The position numbers and the translations under genes are program-made. 12,877 bases of DNA from Flavobacteriaceae bacterium. GTDB taxonomy: Bacteria > Bacteroidota > Bacteroidia > Flavobacteriales > Flavobacteriaceae. The number at the start of each line of letters is the position of its first letter. The first letter of the stretch is position 1. Below the pieces are notes generated by a model. It was not told where the DNA came from. It saw only the letters and a list, made by a program, of their open reading frames with translations, and ran no database searches. Location of the stretch: the NCBI GenBank assembly GCA_016763595.1, contig JAESTN010000040.1:1-12877 (forward strand). The letters are read 5' to 3'. This document shows, in pieces, positions 1 to 7,121 of this stretch.

Positions 1-128
1 ACACCGTGTAAAATTAATTGCTCGTACACGCTTACTTACGAAAATCCTCGCGGATTTTCTAGTTGGTTTTGTATTTACTAAATTAGGTGCTTAAACACGC
101 AAACAAATTATACACAAACACGTTGTAC
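1..128 (+). repeat. attC-like site 1 (type A, left end cut by window)
   Basis: The last two bases of the left AAC box are positions 1-2, followed by ACC and GTGTA. The right side has TATACAC, AAACAC and the box GTTGTAC (122-128). The inner hairpin is AAAATCC (40-46), a TCGC loop and GGATTTT. It closes a cassette whose gene lies outside the window. Confidence 0.75.
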
Positions 129-186
129 GTCATTTCAGCAACGAAATATAAATGAAAAATTGACAAACGATAATTGATGTAATTCT

Positions 187-492
187 ATGAAATATTTACT
201 CTTAATAATTTCAATTGTTTTTATTAGTTGTCAAACTAAAACAAATTGTAAGGTTAATCAAGATAATAAAAATAGCGAAATTTATAATGAGGAAGAAGCT
301 ATCTGTTTCATATCATTGAATCTTAATGACAAAACAATTGAATTGAATCAAATTGAAACTGCGTTATTGATTGAATTCGATTATATGAAAAAAATTGGTT
401 TAGTTTCAGGAAATAAATTGAATCAAAATTCATCTAAATCAGGAATTGAATTGGATATTTCAAAAGTTATTGAGATAGCATTAAAAAAATAA
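187..492 (+). CDS. Small putative lipoprotein (cassette C1)
   Basis: Unrecognised 101-aa protein. Residues 1-14 form a Lys-start hydrophobic signal ending in FIS before Cys15, a Bacteroidota-style lipobox, so it is probably lipidated and anchored in the envelope. The mature part is short, acidic and Asn/Glu/Ile-rich, with no known motif. The ATG at 187 lies about 60 bp inside the cassette and has no strong Shine-Dalgarno. The stop falls just after a run of seven A (483-489). Removing one A joins the frame to an open, protein-like stretch ending at 577 (it includes IYEAENKYLEFLGLVE), so the intact gene may be 187-577, about 130 aa. Function unknown; the lipoprotein call is fairly sure. Confidence 0.7.
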   Translation: MKYLLLIISIVFISCQTKTNCKVNQDNKNSEIYNEEEAICFISLNLNDKTIELNQIETALLIEFDYMKKIGLVSGNKLNQNSSKSGIELDISKVIEIALKK

Positions 493-604
493 GAAAATAA
501 ATATTTCAAAGAAAAATTTAATTGACATTTATGAGGCTGAAAATAAGTATTTGGAATTTTTAGGTCTTGTGGAATAATTATTAAATATTGAAAAACAAAC
601 GAAA

Positions 605-812
605 TGCCAACACCGTGTATAATTAATTGCTAGAGAGTTACTGAATCAAAAATAAAGCTATATTTAAGCTTCAAAAATTAATATGAAAGATTACGTTGCA
701 ATAGTTTTGTTTCGCCGCCCAAAGTGCCGCCAATCACTATAAATAGAGCTCGGCACAGCAAAGGGCACAAAACTATTCAAACCACAACTAATCATACACA
801 AACACGTTGTGC
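605..812 (+). repeat. attC-like site 2 (type C)
   Basis: The left box is TGCCAAC (605-611), followed by ACC, GTGTAT and AATTAATTGC. The right side is AATCATACACAAACAC and GTTGTGC (806-812). The centre is unlike other sites: a stem AATAGTTTTGT (700-710) with ACAAAACTATT (767-777) encloses GTGCCG (724-729) with CGGCAC (751-756). The 493-604 stretch before it holds only the possible gene tail of C1. Confidence 0.75.
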
Positions 813-838
813 TTCATTAAGGAAACAAGCCGTACAAA

Positions 839-896
839 CAGCACATTTGGTTTTTAGTAGACACTAAACCCAGCGCAAAAAAAATGTGCTGGGTTT
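839..896. terminator. Hairpin(s) downstream of the beta-lactamase-family gene
   Basis: AAACCCAGC (866-874) pairs perfectly with GCTGGGTTT (888-896) around an A-rich loop, about 75 bp beyond the stop of the minus-strand hydrolase. This is a likely terminator for that strand. A competing 9-bp pairing exists between CAGCACATT (839-847) and AATGTGCTG (883-891), so the two folds exclude each other. Confidence 0.5.
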
Positions 897-969
897 TGTC
901 AAACTTTGAACAGAATGAGGGAAACTATAATATAAAAAAACCAAGTTCACAACCTATGTAAGTGTAACA

Positions 970-2619
970 TTAATCTTTTAACTTATTTTCTGCTTTTTGA
1001 AGATTTTCTTTGTACAACTTTAAAGATTTATGAGCTACCTTTTCGCCTAACGCTACCGCTTTTCTATAACAAATTACTGCCTTCTCATAATCTTTATAGG
1101 TTAAATAGGCTTCTCCTAAACTGTCCCAAGCGTTTGAAGATTGTGAATGTTTTACCGTATTCTCTTTAAAGAATTCTAAGGCATAATTTGGATTGTCAGA
1201 ATATAGAAAACCATATCCGAATTGATTAAGTGTATTTTCATCTGGATTATAAGAATTAAAAAATGCTGTTTTAAGACTATCTGCTACTTTAATTTTTCCG
1301 GCTTCCAAATGAATTTTCATTACACCATACATGGTACTATTTGATGGATTAACTTTATAACCACTATACTCTGAAAGCCGATTAAAATAATCTTGCAGGG
1401 TATACATCCCTCCTGCTTCTTTAAATGTTTTATACGAACTCCTATCTGGATAGCCTTTTAGGCTGTATTCATCTTTTAAATTATTAGCTCGCAAATATAT
1501 TTGATGCAAAATTTCTTCTGCTCTTAGATTACTTCTGTTAGACAAATAAATAATTGTGGTCTCATCATCATACATTGCAATAAATGCACTATTGCCAGTT
1601 AGTGCCCCACCATGACCATATAATCTTACGTTGATGTTTTTCTCTATTATATCATCCCAATTTCTTACCCAACCATAACAATGACCATGCATATTTGGTG
1701 TTAACATTACTTTTGTTAATTCTGGAGACAATAATTTATGTGACTTGACAGCTTGACTCCAAATAAATAAATCTTTAACTGTTGAGTGCATACCTCCTGC
1801 TGCATAAGCTGTAGATTGATCTCTAAAAGGGGCTTCTGTTGTTTTTCCTCCATGTTCTGAAGTCCACCAATCCCATCCATAAACCTCTCGGTAACTATAG
1901 CCTTTTGCTAGTTCCTTAGAAATATATTGGTTCGTTCCAAATCCAGTATTTTTTAGCTTTAAAGGGCTTACAATCTTTTCATCTAACAATTCAGCAAATG
2001 ATTTACCAGATACTTCTTCTAAAATAACTCCCAAAATATCATACCCAAAACTACTGTAATAATAAGTAGATCCTGGTTTGTTGACTAAATGGGTTTTACC
2101 AATTAATTCTGCTAATGCTTTTGGAGAATACCTTGTATTTCCGAAATCTTTCAAACTAACACCTATAGCTTGCAACCCAGTGTAATGGGGTAATCCAGAA
2201 GTGTGAGACAGTAATTGATGAATGGTGATATGATTTGCTTTTTCGGCAGGTAAATATGGAAGATACTTATTTATGGTATCATGAAGCTTTATCTTATTTT
2301 CTTCTACTAATTGCATAATAAGCATTGATGTAAATTGTTTTGTTACAGAACCAATACCATATTTTGTATCGATAGTATTTGGTACTTTCTTTACTCTATC
2401 TTCTTCTCCATAAGCTTCTTCAAAAATGATTTCTCCTTTTTTGGCGACAAGTACTGTACCACTAAATGGACTTCTAATTTTAATTCTCATTCCTGGGTTT
2501 TCATAGCTTTCCATTAAATCACCAATGGTTTTCGGCTCAGGCTTAAAAGCAATATATGCTCCCAAAACTGTTAACGCTATTACTATTGTCAGACAAATTT
2601 TTAGAATATGTTTCTTCAT
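970..2619 (-). CDS. Exported serine hydrolase, class C beta-lactamase / DD-peptidase family, with C-terminal TPR
   Basis: 549-aa protein. Residues 5-25 are a hydrophobic export signal or anchor. The beta-lactamase-fold domain (about 45-375) has the nucleophile motif S91-V-T-K94 (SxxK), Y188-S-S where class C enzymes have YxN, and H336-G-G in place of KTG. These active-site elements support a penicillin-binding-protein or esterase-like serine hydrolase. True beta-lactam hydrolysis cannot be concluded: the Asn of YxN is replaced, and this family also includes peptidases and esterases. Residues 494-530 form a TPR-like helix pair (AWDSLGEAYLTYKDYEKA). The gene runs opposite to nearly all other cassette genes and sits in the largest cassette (C2) with a regulator gene upstream, so it probably has its own promoter. 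The family is sure; the substrate is unknown. Confidence 0.9.
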   Translation of the reverse strand: MKKHILKICLTIVIALTVLGAYIAFKPEPKTIGDLMESYENPGMRIKIRSPFSGTVLVAKKGEIIFEEAYGEEDRVKKVPNTIDTKYGIGSVTKQFTSMLIMQLVEENKIKLHDTINKYLPYLPAEKANHITIHQLLSHTSGLPHYTGLQAIGVSLKDFGNTRYSPKALAELIGKTHLVNKPGSTYYYSSFGYDILGVILEEVSGKSFAELLDEKIVSPLKLKNTGFGTNQYISKELAKGYSYREVYGWDWWTSEHGGKTTEAPFRDQSTAYAAGGMHSTVKDLFIWSQAVKSHKLLSPELTKVMLTPNMHGHCYGWVRNWDDIIEKNINVRLYGHGGALTGNSAFIAMYDDETTIIYLSNRSNLRAEEILHQIYLRANNLKDEYSLKGYPDRSSYKTFKEAGGMYTLQDYFNRLSEYSGYKVNPSNSTMYGVMKIHLEAGKIKVADSLKTAFFNSYNPDENTLNQFGYGFLYSDNPNYALEFFKENTVKHSQSSNAWDSLGEAYLTYKDYEKAVICYRKAVALGEKVAHKSLKLYKENLQKAENKLKD

Positions 2620-2655
2620 GTTTTATTTTTATAAATTGATTTTTAATTGAAATGA

Positions 2656-2663
2656 CAAAAATA
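2656..2663 (-). promoter_or_regulatory. Possible -7 box for the beta-lactamase-family gene
   Basis: On the minus strand this reads TATTTTTG, which fits the Bacteroidota -7 consensus TAnnTTTG. It lies 37 nt before the start codon at 2619. No convincing -33 TTTG was found at the usual spacing, so the call is tentative. Confidence 0.35.
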
Positions 2664-2690
2664 GAATTAGAATTACATTTTATAGAGTCA

Positions 2691-2711
2691 GCGGTATAGC
2701 ATTCTTACCGC
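2691..2711. repeat. Small inverted repeat between two minus-strand genes
   Basis: GCGGTA (2691-2696) and TACCGC (2706-2711) form a perfect 6-bp stem with a 9-nt loop in the 179-bp gap between the regulator and hydrolase genes. It has no T-tract on the minus strand, so it is not a classical terminator. It could be an operator or an RNA hairpin in the leader. Confidence 0.3.
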
Positions 2712-2798
2712 ATTTATATGTCACTAGAAATGACCTAGCTGGAAATCAGAGACTTACAGAGATGCAGGAATTAATGCTGAATTTAATTAATAATAGAA

Positions 2799-3411
2799 TT
2801 AGAATAAATTAGGAATAAACCTAAAGATATTACTGTCTCTTGCATTCAGTTTTGTAATTACCTTTAAGGAAAAAACAACATGTATTATGATAAATAAAAG
2901 GTACAAGTATAACTCAATTGGAAAAGGTCTATAACTTTCTAAACCTGTAATAAGGTACACCCCGAAATTTGATGAAAGCCCACAAATAATAACCGTAAGC
3001 AACCACAAAAATTGAAAACTTAGAAGTTTCCCCGCAGCATTTTTTAATGTAAAATTCTTTTTCTTTTTTCTCCAGAAAATATACGGAATGATGATATTAA
3101 ACAACGGAATCAGCGTACCAAATAACGTATAAATCACCATGCGTTTTAAAACCACAAATTCATGTTCTTTATTTTGAGAAATTTCATCTTTGGTAATTGT
3201 GTCTTCAACAATTAACTCAGTGAAATCAATTTCTAAAGCCTTTGCCAACATTTTTAAAGTAAAAGATCTCGGTTTCACAGTACCTTTTTTCAATTCGTTG
3301 AATGGTGCTTAAGGATACATCTGCTTTTTCTGCTAATGCCTCTTGTGATAATCCTAATTTCTTACGAGAATCATTGATGATAATTCCTAAACTAGAGTTT
3401 TCATTTTGCAT
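2799..3411 (-). pseudogene. XRE-family HTH regulator with C-terminal membrane domain, frameshifted
   Basis: Two overlapping frames make one gene. The first (start at 3411) encodes an XRE helix-turn-helix: LGLSQEALAEKADVSLSTIQ at residues 19-38, then RIEK. The second continues with GTVKPRSFTLKMLAKALEID and reaches 2799. The switch is at a run of six A on the coding strand (3285-3290). With five A the protein reads through as about 203 aa, matching the usual XRE order. The C-terminal half has three predicted membrane spans (about 92-112, 132-155, 166-184), with a P-II-P-W-KKKK pattern resembling DUF4870. This would be a membrane-tethered regulator, possibly controlling the adjacent hydrolase gene. 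The frameshift could be a real mutation, programmed slippage or a homopolymer sequencing error. Confidence 0.75.
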
Positions 3412-3565
3412 AAATGAATTTATCTTATTTTAATTTAATCCGCAATATATAATAATTCAAGAAAGTTTTCGATAGATTTTATGTTTAAGAAAATCCCTCC
3501 AAATCCTTAAATTGAAAAAAGCATGTCTTTGCAATAGGCTAGAGTAAACGAAAAAAATAACGAAA

Positions 3566-3696
3566 GCACAACACCGTATATAATTTATTGCTAGTTCTAG
3601 CATACTTACGAAAAACCACGCGGATTTTCTATTCGGTTTGTATTTACTAAATTAGATGCTTAAACACGCAACAAACCATATACAAACACGTTAGGC
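3566..3696 (+). repeat. attC-like site 3 (type A)
   Basis: The left box GCACAAC (3566-3572) is followed by ACC and GTATATAATT. The right side is ATATACAAACAC and GTTAGGC (3690-3696). Here both inner arms are GTATAT/ATATAC, not GTGTAT/ATACAC, so the two sides changed together. AAGCACAAC at 3564 is the exact complement of GTTGTGCTT at the start of the same cassette (806). The 3412-3565 stretch before it shows no gene. Confidence 0.8.
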
Positions 3697-3716
3697 ACAA
3701 TTGAAAATCAGAACCT

Positions 3717-4166
3717 ATGAAAAGAATATTAACTTTATTATTAATTGTAACTGTTTTCATAAATAATGGATTTAGTCAATCAAAAGCAATTGATATTTTA
3801 GAAATTAAAACTGATGAAATTCCATCTGAATATAAAATTTCTAAAAAATTAGAATGTCAAGCAATTCAGTCTCGAATTTTATATAAGAATCCTGGACTAT
3901 ACAGCTTCATTCTTGGGGAATTAAAAGAAAAAAGGTTTCAAACATTTAAATATAAAGGAAAAAAAGGATCAATATTATATTTTGAATTTGACAAAGAAGC
4001 TGAAAATGGAAAAGCTTTTATTCAAGCTACACTTTGGGGAGGAAATAGACCGAATAGAGCTCATCCTGAAAAAATTATTACAAAAGGGAATGTAATGATT
4101 GTTTTAAGTTTTCCATTTAAAAGCGAAATTGGAGAAACATTGACCGAATTAATCTCTAAAAAATAA
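3717..4166 (+). CDS. Small secreted protein of unknown function (cassette C3)
   Basis: Unrecognised 149-aa protein. Residues 1-20 are a Sec signal peptide (MKR, hydrophobic core, then NGFSQ), typical of flavobacterial exported proteins with cleavage before Gln21. There is no lipobox, so it is probably periplasmic or secreted. The mature region is basic and mixed alpha/beta, with LYFEFDKEAENGKAFIQATL near residues 87-106, but no family signature. The start ATG lies about 25 bp after the preceding attC-like site, and the stop is 6 bp before the next left box, so the gene fills its cassette. Exported location is likely; function is unknown. Confidence 0.75.
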   Translation: MKRILTLLLIVTVFINNGFSQSKAIDILEIKTDEIPSEYKISKKLECQAIQSRILYKNPGLYSFILGELKEKRFQTFKYKGKKGSILYFEFDKEAENGKAFIQATLWGGNRPNRAHPEKIITKGNVMIVLSFPFKSEIGETLTELISKK

Positions 4167-4172
4167 AACAGT

Positions 4173-4380
4173 GGCTAACAACGTGTATAATTAATTGCTT
4201 GCTATTCGGTGATTTAAAAATTTAGTTTTAAATTGAACTCAGAAAAAGACTATGAACCTTTCGGTAATAAAATTTTAAAACACTCAGAATATTTTGGCTC
4301 AGCACCTTTGCGGTCCGGTTCGCCAAAATGGTGGTTTTAAAATTTTTAACCGCAACAAATCATACACAAACACGTTAGCT
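4173..4380 (+). repeat. attC-like site 4 (type B)
   Basis: The left box is GGCTAAC (4173-4179), then AAC, GTGTAT and AATTAATTGC. The right side is AATCATACACAAACAC and GTTAGCT (4374-4380). The long central region folds on itself: CGGT plus TAAAAATTT on the left pairs with AAATTTTTA plus ACCG on the right, and TTTTGGC (4292-4298) pairs with GCCAAAA (4322-4328). Nearly identical to site 8. Confidence 0.8.
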
Positions 4381-4392
4381 GTCATTAGAGGA

Positions 4393-4860
4393 ATGATAAA
4401 AATTAATAAATCTAATTACGAATTTTATAAAGGGATTTTCAAAGTAATTTGGGAATTTGAGGCTAAATATGCGAAAATGAATCCGAATGCAGATTTCTCG
4501 CCTATAAAGGTGTTAGAGAATTGGGAAAAAGAAAGTGATTCTTTAGCAAGGAGAGGTTTGAGAGAAGGATTAAGAGATTCTCTAACTCAACTTAAAAATT
4601 TACCATCTGAATTAAGAACGGAACTGAATAACAATTTGATTATTAATAGTTTTCCATCAATCAATATTCTGACTTCACAAATAAGAAATGTACCAAAAAA
4701 AGCACTCGGAATAGGAAAAATAAAAAACCTTGAGGAATATTATGTAATCAAAGAAGTTTTAGATGATTTAGAATATGAAATAACTAAATCTGAACGAACT
4801 GAATTGAATCGAATACTCGGAGAATTTGAACTGAATTATATAGAAAAAAACGTCAGCTAA
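4393..4860 (+). CDS. Unknown cytosolic protein, 155 aa (cassette C4)
   Basis: Unrecognised protein with no signal peptide or membrane span. It is charged and probably mainly alpha-helical. It has an aromatic N-terminal helix (YEFYKGIFKVIWEFEAKYAK), an Arg-rich segment near residues 54-66 (SLARRGLREGLRDS) and a Glu-rich C-terminus. I start it at the ATG at 4393, preceded by AGAGG. The frame is open upstream to 4294, but that part is the attC-like site itself and offers only a TTG. The stop TAA (4858-4860) lies inside the left box AGCTAAC of the next site, so gene end and recombination site overlap. Function is not inferred. Confidence 0.7.
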   Translation: MIKINKSNYEFYKGIFKVIWEFEAKYAKMNPNADFSPIKVLENWEKESDSLARRGLREGLRDSLTQLKNLPSELRTELNNNLIINSFPSINILTSQIRNVPKKALGIGKIKNLEEYYVIKEVLDDLEYEITKSERTELNRILGEFELNYIEKNVS

Positions 4861-4986
4861 CGCCGTATAAAATTAATTGCTTGTTCAAGCTTACTTACGA
4901 AAATCCTCGCGAATTTTCTAGTTGGTTTTGTATTAACTAAATTAGTTGCTTGAACACGCAAAAAACGGTATACAAACACGTTGGCA
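4855..4986 (+). repeat. attC-like site 5 (type A)
   Basis: The left box AGCTAAC (4855-4861) is followed by GCC, GTATA and AATTAATTGC. The right side is GGTATACAAACAC and GTTGGCA (4980-4986). The central hairpin is AAAATCC/GAATTTT, with one change from the usual GGATTTT. CAGCTAAC matches GTTAGCTG at the start of the same cassette (4374). Confidence 0.8.
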
Positions 4987-5030
4987 TTAATTAACCTAAA
5001 AATAAGAAAAAACTGAATTATTTTTTATTA

Positions 5031-6005
5031 ATGATTACTTCAATAGTAATAGCTAATTGTAACACAAATGAACAAACTGAAGAATCAATTAATAACCAGC
5101 CAAGTATAGTAAAAAACATTACTTATGAAATTAATTTTCCAAATATTACATTTAATTGGGATAAATCTACCGCCACAGATGGCGATAATATAAAGTACTT
5201 AGTTTCCATAACAAATTGGACTGATGTTGGTCTACAAAATGATTATGTTATAGATGTTTACCCTAAAGACCCAACCTATGAAACAACTAATAATTCATTA
5301 ACTATTGAACTTGATGATATTGGAGCTTTAAAAAACAGTTTACAAAAACTTAGAATAGTTGTCTTTTCAGTTGAAGATGATTTTACTGATTATAGTTTGC
5401 TTTATTCGGAATCTGGTTACTTTGGAGGAGATTATTATCTAAATAACTATTTAGATTTTGTTCCTTTAAGTGAAGATATTCATAATGGTAATTTAAAAAT
5501 TACAGACCAACTTCATTTAGAGTGGTTAAAGGATAGTAAAATAAAAACATTAAATGGAGATTTGATTTTAAATCATTATTGCACAACTGAATCATATCGT
5601 CCATATGATATTAATAGTTTAAAAAATCTTAAAGGATTGAAAACTATAAATGGTAATTTAATTATTGGTCTCGAAATAGGTTATGGTAATACAATTAATA
5701 AAGAGTTAGCGGAAAAATATAATTGTCATAGGCTTTTAAATAATTTTAGTTTTAATAATTTAGAAGGATTAGAAAATTTAGAAAATATCAAAGGAGACTT
5801 ATTAGTAGCGGGGACTTATATTACTAATTTAAATGACTTTGAAAGTTTAGTAGAAGTTAAAGGCAGAATTGGTTTTTATAATAATTTAGAATTAAAAAAT
5901 TTCTGTGATTTATTAGACCTGTTTAAGCTGAATAATTTTGAAATATATAATAATGATTATAATCCTAGTTTGAATAATTTTTTAAATGACAACTGTAGTA
6001 ACTAA
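5031..6005 (+). CDS. Lipoprotein with FnIII-like domain and L-domain-like leucine repeats (cassette C5)
   Basis: 324 aa from the first ATG. Cys10 follows IVIAN, a lipobox, but the signal from this ATG is short and lacks basic residues. The frame is open upstream as KKKLNYFLL, which would complete a normal lipoprotein signal, but no ATG precedes it: AAAAATAAG at 4998-5006 looks like AAAAATGAAG minus a G. Residues about 30-128 resemble a fibronectin type III-like beta sandwich (FNWDKST...YLVSITNW). Residues about 170-290 carry spaced repeats, LNGDLIL, INGNLII, IKGDLLV and VKGRIGF, like receptor-L/leucine-rich folds of Bacteroidota surface lipoproteins. The stop directly abuts the next left box. 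The surface-binding role is inferred; no partner is known. Confidence 0.75.
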   Translation: MITSIVIANCNTNEQTEESINNQPSIVKNITYEINFPNITFNWDKSTATDGDNIKYLVSITNWTDVGLQNDYVIDVYPKDPTYETTNNSLTIELDDIGALKNSLQKLRIVVFSVEDDFTDYSLLYSESGYFGGDYYLNNYLDFVPLSEDIHNGNLKITDQLHLEWLKDSKIKTLNGDLILNHYCTTESYRPYDINSLKNLKGLKTINGNLIIGLEIGYGNTINKELAEKYNCHRLLNNFSFNNLEGLENLENIKGDLLVAGTYITNLNDFESLVEVKGRIGFYNNLELKNFCDLLDLFKLNNFEIYNNDYNPSLNNFLNDNCSN

Positions 6006-6137
6006 TGCCAACACCGTATAAAATTAATTGCTAGTACAAGCTTCCAACCAAAAATCCTCGCGGATTTTCCAGTTGGTTTTGTATTTACTAAATTAGGTGC
6101 TTAAACACGCAAAAAATGGTATACAAACACGTTCTAT
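6006..6137 (+). repeat. attC-like site 6 (type A)
   Basis: The left box is TGCCAAC (6006-6012), with ACC, GTATA and AATTAATTGC. The right side is GGTATACAAACAC and GTTCTAT (6131-6137). The inner stem is ACCAAAAATCC, a TCGC loop, then GGATTTT and GTTGGT. TAATGCCAAC is the exact complement of GTTGGCATTA at 4980, the start of the same cassette, while GTTCTAT on its own right side does not match. Confidence 0.85.
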
Positions 6138-6176
6138 GCCATTTAAAACCTAAAAAAATTTGGAAGTTTGAAATAA

Positions 6177-6198
6177 TATTTAGATATTTATCTAAATA
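6177..6198. promoter_or_regulatory. Palindromic operator for the ArsR-family repressor
   Basis: Half-sites TATTTAGATA (6177-6186) and TATCTAAATA (6189-6198) form a perfect 10-bp inverted repeat with a 2-bp centre, ending 13 bp before the ArsR start codon. Size and position fit an ArsR/SdpR dimer site, so autorepression of this operon is likely. TTTG motifs just upstream (about 6159-6170) could be a -33 element. Confidence 0.65.
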
Positions 6199-6211
6199 AC
6201 TAAATAAAATA

Positions 6212-6466
6212 ATGAACTCTCTATTCAAAGCACTTAATGACGAAACAAGAAGGAAAATAATTGAATCATTGAAAGATAAAGATATGAATGCTGGAGAAAT
6301 TGCAGATGAATTTAATATTTCAAAACCAAGTATTTCACATCATCTTGACATTCTTAAAAGAGCCGATTTGATAACAAGTGAAAAGAAAGGTCAATTTATT
6401 GAATACTCACTAAATACAACAATACTAGAAGATTTACTCGCTTGGATATTAACTTTAAAAAAATAA
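6212..6466 (+). CDS. ArsR-family autorepressor, SdpR-like
   Basis: 84-aa winged-helix repressor. The N-terminal LFKALNDETRRKIIESL (residues 4-20) is the classic ArsR first helix. The HTH covers residues 27-50 (GEIADEFNISKPSISHHLDI), followed by a beta wing (ITSEKKGQFIEYSL). It has no cysteine and no metal-binding CxC motif, so it is not a metal sensor; it fits the SdpR type. It is the first gene of a three-gene operon: the stop is 2 bp before the SdpI-like gene. In Bacillus, SdpR represses its own operon until it is sequestered by toxin-bound SdpI. The same logic is suggested here by gene order and by the palindrome at 6177-6198, but it is inference. Confidence 0.9.
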   Translation: MNSLFKALNDETRRKIIESLKDKDMNAGEIADEFNISKPSISHHLDILKRADLITSEKKGQFIEYSLNTTILEDLLAWILTLKK

Positions 6467-6468
6467 AT

Positions 6469-7116
6469 ATGAAATCAACTGTACAAAAAGAATTACCGGT
6501 AATAGCAATTGTTTTGCTTCCATTTTTCTATTTAGCCTTCATTTGGAATACACTTCCCGATAAAGTTCCAATGCATTGGAATTTACAAGGTGAAATTGAC
6601 AGATTCGGAAATAAGTCAGAATTAATACTTATTCCCGTTTTACTTCCACTACTCATCTATGTAATATTGTTAATTATACCAAAAATTGACCCAAAGAATA
6701 AGATTAAAAATATGGGAAATAAGTATCAAACCATAAAAATATTGTTAACCATATTTTTGTCGACTTTGGCATTATTAATACTTTACTCTTCAAAAAATAA
6801 ATCCTTTGAAAACCCAAATTATATAGTATTATTAATAGGCTTACTTTATTTAATTCTTGGGAATTATTTTAAAACAATAAAAACAAATTACTTCATTGGG
6901 ATTAGAACACCTTGGACTTTAGAAAACGAAACTGTCTGGAAAGAAACTCACAAATTAGGAGGAAAAATGTGGTTCATTGGTGGTCTCATAATTATACTTT
7001 CAAGTTTGTTGGTAGAAAAGCAAACTAATTTTACACTATTTATAATTATTACAGCTATTATAACTATCATTCCTATAGTCTATTCATATCTGAAATTTCA
7101 AAACCATAAAAAATAG
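6469..7116 (+). CDS. SdpI-family membrane protein with DUF1648 domain
   Basis: 215-aa integral membrane protein with about six spans (near 11-27, 53-70, 89-107, 117-131, 167-182, 188-206). The DUF1648 signature NTLPDKVPMHWNLQGEID lies at 27-44. The SdpI signature follows at 132-165, containing NYFIGIRTPWTL and VWKETHKLGG. I use the ATG at 6469, 2 bp after the arsR-type stop; the upstream TTG extension overlaps that gene and is not needed. SdpI in Bacillus gives immunity to the toxin SdpC and signals to SdpR. Here a toxin gene is absent, so this may be an orphan immunity or stress-response module. The family is confident; the specific toxin is unknown. Confidence 0.9.
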   Translation: MKSTVQKELPVIAIVLLPFFYLAFIWNTLPDKVPMHWNLQGEIDRFGNKSELILIPVLLPLLIYVILLIIPKIDPKNKIKNMGNKYQTIKILLTIFLSTLALLILYSSKNKSFENPNYIVLLIGLLYLILGNYFKTIKTNYFIGIRTPWTLENETVWKETHKLGGKMWFIGGLIIILSSLLVEKQTNFTLFIIITAIITIIPIVYSYLKFQNHKK

Positions 7117-7121
7117 ACAAA

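Noticed and set aside
40..58. AAAATCC-TCGC-GGATTTT hairpins read as Rho-independent terminators
   Set aside because: They recur at the same place inside every type A site, usually far from a stop codon, and are GC-poor in the stem. They may affect transcription, but their conservation is best explained by site structure.
2335..2517. Plus-strand reading frame of 60 codons
   Set aside because: Lies wholly inside the well-supported hydrolase gene on the other strand; the product is low-complexity Phe/Ser/Ile.
970..2619. Calling the C2 hydrolase a true AmpC resistance enzyme
   Set aside because: YxN is Y-S-S and the third motif is H-G-G; with a TPR tail this fits the broad serine hydrolase family, so resistance is not supported.
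4294..4392. N-terminal extension of the C4 protein from a TTG
   Set aside because: These codons are the attC-like site itself. A good ATG with AGAGG before it is at 4393.
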